From Sapria himalayana (lineage: Eukaryota; Streptophyta; Magnoliopsida; Malpighiales; Rafflesiaceae): 64,000 nucleotides of DNA. The stretch is from NCBI GenBank assembly GCA_029783825.1, contig JAREIK010012289.1, positions 1-64,000 of the forward strand, written 5' to 3'. A program made the translations under genes and the position numbers. Positions 12,907-23,108 of this stretch are shown here, one piece after another (the first letter of the stretch is position 1; every line of letters begins with the position of its first letter). The notes under the pieces are model-generated. The model was not told the DNA's origin, ran no database searches, and was given only the letters and a program-made list of their open reading frames with translations.

Positions 12907-13102
12907 TTATTCTTCTTATTCTTATTTTTCTTCTTATTCTTTTTATTCTTCTTATTCATCTTATTCTTCTATACTTCTTATTCTTCTTATTCTTCTTATT
13001 CTTCGTATTTTCTTATTCTTCTTATTATTCTTTTCTTCTTATTTTTAATATTTTTCTTATTCTTTTTTTTGTTATTATTCTTCTTATTCTACTTATTCTT
13101 CT

Positions 13103-13192
13103 TATTATTCTTATTCTTATGATTCTTATGATTATTTTTATTCTTCTTATTATTCTTATTCTTATGATTCTTATGATTATTTTTATTCTTCT
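13103..13192. repeat. Local 45-bp tandem duplication within A4
   Basis: A 45-base unit containing two successive CTTATGATT words is present twice, starting at 13103 and 13148, with no difference that I can see. The rare G bases make the duplication stand out from the simple-sequence background. Confidence 0.9.
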
Positions 13193-13486
13193 TATTCTTC
13201 GTATTCTTCTTATTCTTCTTATTCTTCTTATTCTTCTTATTCTTCTTATTCTACTTATTCTTCTTATTATTCTTATTATTTTTATTCTTCTCATTCTTCC
13301 TATTTTTTTTATTCTTCCTTTTATTCTTATTCTTTTTACTCTACTTTTTTTGTTAATTCTTTTTATCCTCCGTATTCTTCTTATTCATCTTATTCTTCTT
13401 ATTCTTCTTATTATTCTTATTTTTCTTAGTATTATTATTCTTCTTAATCTTCTTATTCTTATACTTCGTATTCTTATTATTATACT

Positions 13487-13606
13487 TTTTTAAAGGTTTG
13501 TTTAATTAATTATAAAAAGCCCTCTCTTTTGGCAGAAAAATACCATTTTACCATATATATAATTACCATTAGCCCCTTTCACACCCTTAACAAAATAAAA
13601 AAAAGA
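13487..13606 (-). mobile_element. LINE copy L4, only about 120 bp of 3' end
   Basis: On the minus strand this fragment holds only the 3' terminal module (13511-13550, CCCTCTCTTTTGGCAGAAAA) and about 60 bases upstream, including the AGCCCCTTTCACACCCTTAA stretch also found in L2, L8 and L9. An A/T-rich junction follows on the A4 side, and array A5 begins directly at its 5' side. It is best explained as an extremely 5'-truncated insertion into a continuous A4-A5 array. Confidence 0.85.
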
Positions 13607-16177
13607 TCTTTTTATTAAACTTATTTTACTTATTCTACTTATTCTTCGTATTCTTCTTATTTTTCTAATTTTTTTATTCTTTTTATTTTTGTTATTCTTT
13701 TTTTTCTCCTAATTTTTCTAATTCATCTTATTCATTTTATTCTTCTTATTCTTCTTACACTATTTATTTTGTTAATTCTTTTTATCCATCTTATTCTTTT
13801 TATTATTCTTATTCTACTTATTCATATTACACAACTTATTCATCATATTCTTCTTATCCTTTTTATTCTTCTTATTCTTCTAATTCTTCTAATTCTTCTA
13901 ATTCTTCTAATTCTTCTTATTGTTCATATCTTCTTATTTATTGCATTCTCGTATTATTCTTATTCTTCTTATTCATGTTATTCTCGTTATTATTTTTTAT
14001 TGTTATTATTTTTTTTATTCTTTTTATTCTTCTTATTATTCTATTTTTTGTAATTCTACTAATTATTCTTTTTCTTCCTAATCTTTTTATTCTTCTTATT
14101 CTTATTATTCTATTCATCTTATTATTATTATTATTTTTATTCTTATTATTCTTATTCTTCTTATTCTTCTTATTCTTCTTATATTTCTTATTCTTCTTAT
14201 TTTTATTATTATTATTATTCTTCTTATACTTTTTATTCTTCTTATTCTTCTTATTCATCTTATTCTTCTTTTATTCTTATTCTATTTATTTTTTGATTCT
14301 TCTTACTCTTTTATTATTATTATTATTCTTCTTCTTACTCTTCTAATTCTTCTTATTCTTCTTATACTTCTTATTTTAATTATTCTACTTATTCTAAATA
14401 TTCTTCTTATTCTTCTTAGTCTTTTTTTTCTTCTTATTCTTTTTATTCGGTTTATTCTTCTTATTCTTTTTATTCTTAAAATTCTTTTTATTCATCTTAT
14501 TCTTCTTATTCATCTTATTTATCTTATTCATCGTATTCTTCTTATTATTCTTATCTTATTATTCTTATTTTTCTTAATCTTATTATTCGTGTTTTTCTTG
14601 TTATTATTCTTAAATTTTTTTTATCTTATTATTCTTCATATTATTATTATTATTATTTTTTTTTATTCTTCTTATTTTTCTTATTCTTCTTATTCATGAT
14701 ATTCTTTTTATTCTTCTTATTCTTCTTATTCTTGTTTTCTTCTTATTTTTTTTGTTTTCTTCTTATTCTTCTTATTCTTCATAAAATTATTATTCTTCTT
14801 ACTCTACTTATTGTTCTTATTTTTAATATATTTTTCTTATTCTTCTTATATTTCTTATTTATCTTATTCTTGTTATTTGTGTTATTTATGTTATTTTTGT
14901 ATTCTTCTTATTCTTCTTATTATTCTTATTCTTCTTTTTCATTTTATTTTTTTTATTCTTATTATTCTTTTTTTCGTATTATTCTACTTATTATTATTAT
15001 TATTATTATTATTCTTCTTCTTCTTCTTTTTATTTATCTTATTCTTCTAATTTTTTTGATTCTTATTATACATCTTATTCTTCTTATTCTTCTTATTCTT
15101 CTTAATCTTATAATTCATCTTATTCTTCTTATTCCTATTATTCATATTATTCTTCTTATTATATTGATTCTTCTAATTCTTCATATTATTCTTAGTCTTC
15201 CTATTCTTATTATTTTTATTATTCTTCATATTCTTATTATTTTTATTATTCTTCTTATTCTTCTTATTCTTCTTATTCTTCTTATTCTTCTTATTCTTCT
15301 TATTCTTCTAATTCTTCTAATTTTTTAATTCTTCTAATTCTTCTTGTTATTATTATTATTATTATTCTTCTTCTTATTCATCTTATTCTTTTATTCTTCT
15401 TTTTTTTCTTAATTTTGTTTATTTTCTTATATTTCTTATTTTTATAATTCTTCTCATTCTCATTCTTATTCTTATTTTTTTAGTTTTCTTATTCTTCTTA
15501 TTCATATTATTCTTCTTATTCTATTATTCTTCTTATTCTTGTTATTTTTCTTATTTTTTTAATCTTATTATTTTGCTTATTCTTTTTTTTATTCTTCTTT
15601 TTCTTCTTAATCTTCCTATTCTTCTTATTCTTTTTTTTATTCTTCTTATTCTTATAATTCTTCTTATTTGTTTTATTCTTATTATTTTTCTTATTCTTTT
15701 TATTGTTTGTATTCCTCTTATTTATGTTATTCTTGTTATTATTATTCTTCTTCTTATTCTTTATATTATTCTAATTCTTCTTATTATTCTTATTATATTT
15801 ATTCTTATTAATCTTCAAAATCTTCTTATTCTTTTTTATCTTTTTTTTCTTTTTATTCTTTTTATTATTCTCATTCTTCTTATTCTTCTTAATCTTATTC
15901 TTCTAATTATTCTTATTTTTTTTACTTATTTTTTTTATTCTAGTTATTCTTGTTATTCTATTTATTTTTTTTATTAGTCTTATTCTTCTTATCCTTCATA
16001 TTCTTCTTATTCTTAGTTTTCTTGTTATTATTATTATTATTCTTATTATTTTTCTTATTTTCTTATTCTTCTCACTCTTCTTATTCTCCTATTCTTCTTA
16101 TTTTTCTTATTCTTATTTTTCTTATCTTTTTATTGTTCTTATTCTTTTTATTCTTCTTATTCTTCTTAATCTTTCTT

Positions 16178-16208
<31 letters not shown>

Positions 16209-16423
16209 ATCATTTTATTCTTCTTATTCTTCGTACTCTTCTTATTGTTCTTAGTATTTTTATTTATCTTATTATTCCGAGTGTTCTAATTATTATTATT
16301 CTTATTCTTCTTATACTTCTTATTCTTCTTATTCTTATTTCTTATTATTTTCATTCTTCTTATCCTTCTTATTCTTCTTATAATTTTTATTCTCCTTTAT
16401 GTTCTTATTCTTTTTGATCTTTT
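13607..16423. repeat. Array A5: TTATTCTTC array with TTA-rich and TTC-rich sub-blocks
   Basis: This is 2.8 kb of simple sequence. Blocks shift between TTATTCTTC, nearly pure TTA (for example 14991-15012 and 15349-15365) and nearly pure TTC (16172-16208). Nothing else is seen, and all open frames are repeat by-products. Confidence 0.95.
16172..16208. repeat. Pure (TTC) trinucleotide tract
   Basis: About twelve uninterrupted CTT/TTC triplets occur inside A5. The other strand is a pure GAA purine run, a sequence class known to be able to form triplex (H-DNA). Confidence 0.93.
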
Positions 16424-16444
16424 TTTTTAATAAAATTTTTGTTT

Positions 16445-16492
16445 ATTAATTATAACCCTCTCTTTTGGCGGAGGAATACCTTTTTTACAAGC
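16445..16492 (-). other. LINE 3' terminal module (reference copy of nine)
   Basis: The plus strand reads ATAACCCTCTCTTTTGGCG then GAGGAATACC. The sense strand could form a small hairpin (CCTC paired with GAGG around a 10-base loop containing CGCCAAAAGA). Equivalent sites lie at 525-548, 2789-2820, 10231-10260, 13511-13550, 23124-23160, 30071-30110, 39712-39750 and 49493-49530. The module is far better conserved than the 3' UTRs around it and always sits 20-40 bases from the array. In other LINE families a conserved 3' end is what the RT recognises; that role here is inference. Confidence 0.75.
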
Positions 16493-19132
16493 TAAATCTA
16501 CCCTTTCCCCTCTTACAACCTTTCCCCTTAACTAAAACTTAAAAAAAAAACTCTAGATTGTATTTTAAATTTAACATGATAAAGCAAAAGGCTAACGATC
16601 CTCTATTCCTTTATTAGACTTTCCTTATAGCTTTGTGCTTTTCTTTGCTCCTTCATCCGTCCAGCATGTTGCTTTAATTTATTCTTACCGTGTCCTATAT
16701 TGTTGATCTCCAGCTTTAACTCCCAACAGGGTCCTTACTATAAGAATTCTAGTTTCCTGCAGCCACATCAGAAAAAAAAACAGCTCCTAGAATATCTTCA
16801 TCCTTGCTTACCTTTGCCCTTAGCCGCTTGAATTCATATTTGTTGCGCTTGGGTTACATTATGAGGTCGCTTTCGTCTTCTTTTTGCTGGACCGGGTTGA
16901 ATCCGAGTTTCTGTTTTCCTAGCCACCTATACTAATTACTAACCACTCCTGACACCTATTGACTCTGCTAATATAACACATGATACTTTAATAAATAAAA
17001 CAATAACACAGACTCCAGAAACAAACACTTAAAATAGAATTTAACCATAAAGAAGCTTATTATAAACAGTTTCAAATCTTCATAACAAGTCCTAGCTGTT
17101 GGATTCTGCCCCTTCCGATTTAATGCCTTGAGCTGCTAAAAAATAGAAAATACCACCAAAACCAATAGCAAAAAACCAATATACCAGCATACCTTGCAAG
17201 TTTACCTCCCTTCTGCTGCTTATTTTTCTTTTGGGCATTGCTGGTTAGTTTCTCTGCTGAGAGAGAAGTTCCCCTGCCCTGGAATCTACCCACTTTTACC
17301 TTAACATTTATTTGTGATAATTATGATTTTTTACTAAGCTATCTTTAATTTTTCTTAGTGTTTCTTATTTGCAAATAAGGAAAAGCCCTCTTGTCTAAAT
17401 TTGCAATACCTTTTAGCTTTCCTGGTATCGACTCCTCATTAAATTCTAAATCTCCACTCTTCTCACCTATTCTAGTAAGGTTATCCGCCAGTGTGTTTGC
17501 CTCCCTATATATGTGAGAAATTGAGGCATTCAGATCTTTTGTGAGATTCCTTGTCATTTCTATCTCCTCCTCAGGTCTCCATAGAGTTGTTTTTTTAGTT
17601 ACTAAATTTACCAGCAATAAAGAATCCACCTGTATTTGTAGATTATTAAAACTCATCTTTTTACAGAGATTTAAACCTGTTTTTTAATGCCCTTATTTCC
17701 AAGTGTAGAGCCGAGAAGGCTTTACCTGTAAGAGTGAATGCTTTAATAATGAGCCCATTAGAATCTCTTATTACTCCTCCTTCTCATGCTATTCCTGTAT
17801 CCCTATTAAAGCTGCCATCCGTGTTAAGTGATAACTTTCCTGCCGAAGGTCTATTCTAGGTTATGCTTTTTATCATTTGCTGCTTAATTATCTTAATAGT
17901 AAGGTCCCATGACTTTTCTACATACCCACCTATATTCTTATTTACTACTATTATAGGCTTTATACAAGATATGTAACTAATAACTTTCCTAATTTCATTT
18001 AAGATTTCGCCTGAATTCATCTTTATTCCCTCAAATCTACTCTTGTTTCGGGCTTTCCATATGCACCAAAGTATTACATGTGGTATTTTTTGGTTTAGCC
18101 AATTTCTAGAGGGACTACTTGTATTTTCCTTTTTCCATTTATTTATCCTTTCTATGATCCCATCCTCTTTATTACTTATTTGTTTAAATTTTTGCAGCTC
18201 CCTCCAGATTTTTTGTGCTATTTTTCCTTTCGAAAAAAAGATGATCTAATGATTCTTCTGCTTCCATGCAGTAGTCACATCTAGATACTATTTTTATGCC
18301 TTTTTTTGTACATTAGTATCCACGAGTAAGGCATTCACTAGTGTTTTCCAAGCTAGCGAACACATTTTGTGGGGAATATCTTCCTTCCATGCCCTTTTAA
18401 ATAAGGTTTGAACGGGTTTTTTCTTTCTAATCAATCCCCTTTCCGATTCCAGTGTAAAATTACCTTGCGGAGTGAGAGTCCATATCTAACCGCTCTTTTT
18501 CAGAATTGAATGAGATTTTATGATCTCCTTCTGTTTTACCAGCGCTTTCCAGTTATTAGAGGCCCTCCTTAGAAGCTGATCATGGTTACCTCTATATTTG
18601 GTTCTCATATATTTAGCCCAAAGGCTATCACTATATTTTAGCCTCCACCATCCTTTACAGTCCTAGGCAGTGGCTATATCCTGTAAATTCATTATACCTA
18701 GACCTACTTCCTCTTTTGGGTAACATATGTCTTCCTAGTTTTTCTAGTGGATTTTATTTTTCCCCACTTTTTTACCCCATAAGAAATTAGCCATTTCTGA
18801 TTCTAATATTTTAGTAAATTTCTTCGGAGGGTGAATGACCGATAGAATGTGTACCAGTGTACTCTGGAGAACATGAGAGATTTAAGTGTGATCCTTCCCC
18901 CAAATCCCAATAGTTCTTCTTTCCAACCTGCTATTTTCTTTCTAATTTTCTCATGTAAGGGTACTAGATATTCTTCTCTCAGTCTACCCTCGTATATGGG
19001 GCAGCCTAGGTTCAGTAAGGCTCCTTTTTTATAAGTAAAACCTATGATGCTTTTAACTTTATTTGCCACTTTCTCCATAGATTTTGTGGCTAGAATAAAC
19101 TGACACTTCTTTTTGTTAACTACTTGTCCTGT

Positions 19133-19843
19133 TTATATTTCAAAAATATGTAGAAGTTCCATGAGGTTACTCAGTGATCTTCTGCCTGCATTCATAAAAA
19201 TTATTAGATCGTCTGCATATGCTAAACAACCTATTCTTAGGGTGTTTCTTGGTTGCCTGAAGGAGATTATTTTTTTTTCAGACATTTGTTTATTCAAGTT
19301 AATAATTAGCAATTCTAGGTAAATATCAAATAGTAAGTGAGACAACGGATCCCCTTGCCTTAAGCTTCTTTTTGGCTTGAATTCCCCACCTTTCTTCCTA
19401 TTCACAATGACTTTAACCCATACACTAGAGACACATCTAAATATTAAATCAATGCTTAATTCTGAGAAACCAAAATTCCTCATAGTAAAGCAGAGTGTGT
19501 CCCATTCTACCATGTCAAATGCTTTAGATAAATCCAGCTTAACTACTAAGTTATTCCCTCTTGTTTTTAATGGTAACTCCCTCATCATTTCCGATGCTAA
19601 ACTGATATTTTCAATCATTAGCCTGTTTTTGAAAAATCCTGTTTGTTCCTGAGATATAATACATGGTAAGATACTACTTAATCTATTTTGCAATATTTTT
19701 GAAAGGATTTTATAAATTACATTACATAAGCTAATTGGTCTGAAATCCTCACATTTCTGTGGGTGTTCTTTTTTTGGTATTAGCACAATGAATGAGGATG
19801 CCCATGCCTTAGGAATTTCCGCCCCTACAAAAAAAACTAGCAA
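19133..19843 (-). pseudogene. L5 reverse transcriptase core, 236 uninterrupted codons
   Basis: This is the longest intact coding stretch in the window. In order it shows SSFIVLIPKKEHPQ and CEDFRPISLCNVIYKI (fingers), QEQTGFFKNRLMIENI, motif A KLDLSKAFDMVEWD with its catalytic Asp, LRQGDPLSHLLFDIYLE, and LAYADDLIIF, whose YADD (19208-19219) supplies the other two catalytic Asp. These are the ordinary motifs of L1-clade RT. The frame ends at a stop just before the QxxNKxK-type thumb entry. The preceding RT piece (20030-19809, EEEEVKNAVFDMDKDSAAGPDGWNNY) is in another frame and overlaps by about 35 bases, indicating a small indel near 19840. Confidence 0.93.
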
Positions 19844-20590
19844 TTGCAGGAACTAGATCATTTTTAATTATTTGCCAGTTTAGCTGGAAAAAATAATTAT
19901 TCCAACCATCTGGCCCTGCAGCGCTATCCTTATCCATGTCAAATACTGCATTTTTAACCTCTTCCTCCTCAGGAATCCTCTCCATCATTTGATTTTGCTC
20001 AATAGTGATTATTTTGCTAATTCCTTTCATTAAAGAGTCCCCTTCATGAAAGGCATGACCACATAAATATTTCTTAAAAAAATTCCTCGAAGAGAGTTTC
20101 TATTTGCTTATCTTCTTCTACCCAAATTCCCTCATCGCTTTTTATGCCTTTGATTCTATTCTTTTGGCCTTTTATTTTAGTTATATTATCAAAAAATTTA
20201 GTGTTTCTATCTCCATCTTTAGGCCATTTAATTTTTGCGTGCTGCTTCCAATATATTTCTTCCATATGTAATTTTAGTCTCAAACTAACTTTTGCCTTGC
20301 TTAATTCTTGTTTAATTTCCTCATTATTTGTGTTATCGTAATCAAATTCAAACTTAGCCACTTCCTCTTCTGCTTGCTTTATATTTAGGTTTAGATTGCC
20401 AAAAACTTATTTGTTCCATGTTATTAGACATTTATTTAATCTGTACAACTTAGCCATTAGAGCTTGCATGGGCTTACCCATTGCAGGCTCTAACCATGAA
20501 TCTCTAACCAACCTTTCAAATCCACTGTACTTCTCCCACATATTTTGAAATTTGAAGGTACCAGGAACTCTTTGATTCCTTTGTACTGTT

Positions 20591-20635
20591 ATGAGCAAAG
20601 GGCTATGGTATGAGCAAAGGGCTATGGTATGAGCA
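20591..20635. repeat. 19-bp tandem duplication in L5 ORF2
   Basis: The 19-base unit ATGAGCAAAGGGCTATGGT occurs at 20591-20609 and 20610-20628, followed by a partial third copy. It falls on the codons just after the EN motif RTCSYHSPLL and shifts the frame (19 is not a multiple of three). Confidence 0.95.
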
Positions 20636-21269
20636 GGTTCTATTTAAATGCCTCAGCCCAATAACCCCGTGTGTGGCTACCCACTTTGCATTACATAGGA
20701 CTCTGTCTAGTCTAGCACATATTGCTCCTCTTTTCCACCATTTATTACACCATGTATAACTTGTGCCTGTAAAGTACAATTCTATTAAATTACAGCTAGC
20801 AATTGTATCATTAAATTGCGTCATTGCTACTATATCCGGAGTTTTACCTCCTTTCTTTTCTTATGTGTTTCATATAACATTAAAATCTCCCCCGATAATC
20901 CAAGGGGTATTTCTAGATGCGATATCCTGCATCTCCGCCCATAGGGCTATTCTTGATTTTTTATCATTTTTAGCATTTACTACCGATATAATTTCATCTG
21001 CATTTTTATTTATTTTTAAGAGGACTGCCTGTTCTGTATCCTTTAATATAACAATATCCATATAATTATGCCAGAGGATCCATAGTTTATTATTTAAATT
21101 CCCAAATGCATTATTAAACCCTAAGATTACACAATACTTCATTAATTGATCCTGTTGTACCATTGGTTCAGCAATAACAACTAAATAAATTTTATGTATT
21201 TTTATTAGTTTTTTCAGCCTATTTATCGAGGGGTTGTTAGCCACCCTTATGATATTCTAGTAAAGACAT

Positions 21270-22520
21270 CTATCCATTAAATCCTATTTTTGTTTGAGAT
21301 CTAGTTGTGCATTTGTGCTCATACTTTTTATTCAAGTATTTCTTCATGTTTCTCGGGGTCTTAGGAATGTTAGAAAAAGCGTGCATTACTTCATTATAAC
21401 CTACTTGCTGCCCTAGTTTCATAGCAATGTTTTTCATGGCCTCCATAGCTTGAACCCTTGTGAACATTCTCCAATCTTCCTCATAGATTGCTAGATCATC
21501 CTTCACCTTCTCCAAGTGATCTACCATTCTTTCCTCCTCTTTACCTAATGGAAAGCAACTTAGTATATCTAAATCTTCTGGATAATCCAGAAGATCATCT
21601 TCTTGCCAATTGTAGTCCTCTATTCGTTCCTTTAAAACCCTCCTGGTTTTAATTTTTTTCCCCTATTCTTTTTCCTTCGCACCACTTCCCATCCCCCATT
21701 ATTTTCTACCTCTTCCTCACCTTCTAGACTCACTTCTTTAACTTCTCTTGCTGCATTAGAACCTCCTTGCTCTTGCTGAAAGTTCTCCCACTTTCACCCA
21801 TTTTCCCATTCCTCCACTCCCAAGGCTAAATCATGAAATTCGCACCCTACTGACCTCTCTCTTGTGCCTTTCAGAGCTCTCTCCCCCTTCCTTATCCATC
21901 TCTCAACCTTCCTTCTTCCTCCTTCCTTCCACCCTCTGGTTTGGAGACTGAACAAGCAAGTTACATTCTACACAGACTCGGGCATAACTTGGCCTTGTCA
22001 TGGCCACTGTTGCTTCGTCCCGAAGCATAGGCTTCCCCAAGCAGGAGGTAATGGCATGAAGAGCAAGCAGGTTAAATAAATATAGTGGAAGATTCGGCAA
22101 AGAAAACCATACCGAGGCTAGAGGCGCCTCCTCCAATGGGCATAAATTTTTCGTCCACTTAAGAACGTGCATGGGGAAGCCATCCACTTGCCAAAAAGTT
22201 CTATGCCATAAACGATAATGGTCTTACTCTGAGCAGCATTGAAGAAAGATGTGTTTAGCGTCATAGTCTGCGAACTTGACTTTTTTCGTGAGCTTTAGAG
22301 AGGAGAGGAAGTGCTGAATGGCATTTGCATTTGGCCTGCTGTGGGAGAATTTTCCGATGAGCATATATTCAAATGGTTCCATGAGTTTCTACAACTCGTG
22401 CCTTGAGAAGTTAACAACGGGACTCTCATTTTTGTTCCCGAAACAACGTGAAGGAGGCGCGGTCCCTTTTAATATTGAGGGAAACGACTTATTAATTACT
22501 AATAAGTCCTTTTCCTCCAT
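21270..22520 (-). pseudogene. L5 ORF1 remnant with DUF4283 domain
   Basis: On the minus strand the likely start is MEEKDLLVINKSFPS at 22520, aligned with the NKKSF N-terminus of L2 and L8. DUF4283 follows: the GKFSHSRPNA segment (22370-22330, broken frame), then 22187-21903 with GFPMHVLKWTKNL, VWFSLPNLPLYLFNLLALH, CLGKPMLRDEATVAMTRPSYARVCVE. A Ser/Glu/Lys-rich middle (about 21800-21530) is frameshifted. The C-terminal piece (21527-21270) ends in KKYEHKCTTRSQTKIGFNG, whose stop overlaps the ORF2 start. No zinc knuckle is clearly readable here. Confidence 0.87.
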
Positions 22521-22565
22521 TTGTAGCTTGAAAGGGCTTGAATTTGAGCAAGAATGGTGGTCTTT

Positions 22566-22610
22566 CCTCTCTCTAGAAAATGAGATTTCTCTCTCTAGAA
22601 GTTGAGAGCG
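22566..22610 (-). promoter_or_regulatory. L5 5' UTR doubled TCTCTCTAGA motif
   Basis: The plus strand has CTCTCTCTAGAA at 22567-22578 and again at 22589-22600, just upstream of ORF1 in element sense. The same pair occurs at the 5' ends of L7 and L8. This marks the conserved 5' terminus; a promoter role for this GA-rich motif is inference. Confidence 0.6.
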
Positions 22611-22624
22611 TTTTTTTGAAAAAA

Positions 22625-23108
22625 CCGCAAATGTTTTTTTTTTATTCCTTTTGATCTTCTTATTCTTTTTATTCTTCTTATTCTTCGTATTCTTCTTATT
22701 ATTCATATTATTCTTATTTTTCTTATTCTTCTTATTTTTCTTATTCTTCTTATTTTTTCTTATTCTTCATAATCTACTTATTCTTCTTTTCTTTTTATTC
22801 TTTATTTTTTTTTCTTCTAATTCTTCTTATTCTATATATTTTTTATTATTCTTTTTATTATTCTTATTCTTTTTATTCTTCTTATTTTTCTTATTCTTTA
22901 TTTTTTTATTCTTCTTATTCTTCTAATTCTTCTAAATCTTCTTATCCTTCTTATTTTTCTTATTCTTCATATTTTTTTTATTCTTCTTATTCTTATTATT
23001 TTTCCAATTCTTTTATTCTTCCTATTCTTCTTATTCTTATTATTCTTCCTATTCTTTTATTCTTCCTATTCTTCTTATTCTTCTTATTTTTTTATTCTTC
23101 TTATTTTT
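22625..23108. repeat. Array A6: short TTATTCTTC array
   Basis: This 0.5 kb array between L5 (5' side) and L6 (3' side) is the shortest complete array in the window. It shows the same triplet composition as the others, with no other feature. Confidence 0.95.

Larger units (their letters stand above)
12491..13486. repeat. Array A4: TTATTCTTC array
   Basis: About 1 kb of triplet-built simple sequence lies between L3 and the tiny copy L4. It contains clean stretches of the 9-base unit (around 12775-12830 and 13196-13265) and two local tandem amplifications annotated separately. Frames of up to 300 codons are stop-free only because TTATTCTTC contains no stop in any + frame. Confidence 0.95.
17345..21277 (-). 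pseudogene. L5 ORF2 remnant: EN - RT - zf-RVT - RNase H
   Basis: The start MDRCLY at 21277 overlaps the ORF1 stop by 8 bases (ATGGATAG, 21270-21277). EN (21244 to about 20600) has NRLKKLIKIHK, VIAEPMV, IIGGDFNVI near 20880 and WARLDRVLCN. Its SDH motif reads SYH because Asp became Tyr, and a 19-base tandem duplication follows. The linker at 20361-20074 has WKQHAKIKWPKDGDRNTKFF. RT runs 20030-18803 (see separate entry), with thumb GWKEELLGFGGRITL at 19078-18803. The zf-RVT is near 18480-18240. RNase H (about 17860-17345) keeps all four expected acidic residues: NTDGSF, HLEIRAL, QVDSLLL and EANTLADNL. ORF2 is interrupted by several frameshifts and stops. Confidence 0.92.
16424..22624 (-). mobile_element. 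LINE copy L5, full length, best-preserved RT
   Basis: This 6.2 kb minus-strand copy is complete: 5' UTR with two TCTCTCTAGA motifs (22566-22600), ORF1 (22520 to 21270), ORF2 (21277 to 17345), a 3' UTR of about 0.85 kb (17344 to 16495, nothing else seen), the 3' terminal module at 16451-16490 and a short A/T-rich junction into A5. The 5' end abuts A6 at about 22624 after a run of A (sense strand). Stops and frameshifts disable both ORFs, but fewer than in the other copies, which suggests a later insertion. Confidence 0.93.

Noticed and set aside
12835..13265. Possible CRISPR-like regularly spaced repeats
   Set aside because: Units are contiguous tandem repeats with no unique spacers, and the context is a plant retrotransposon region.
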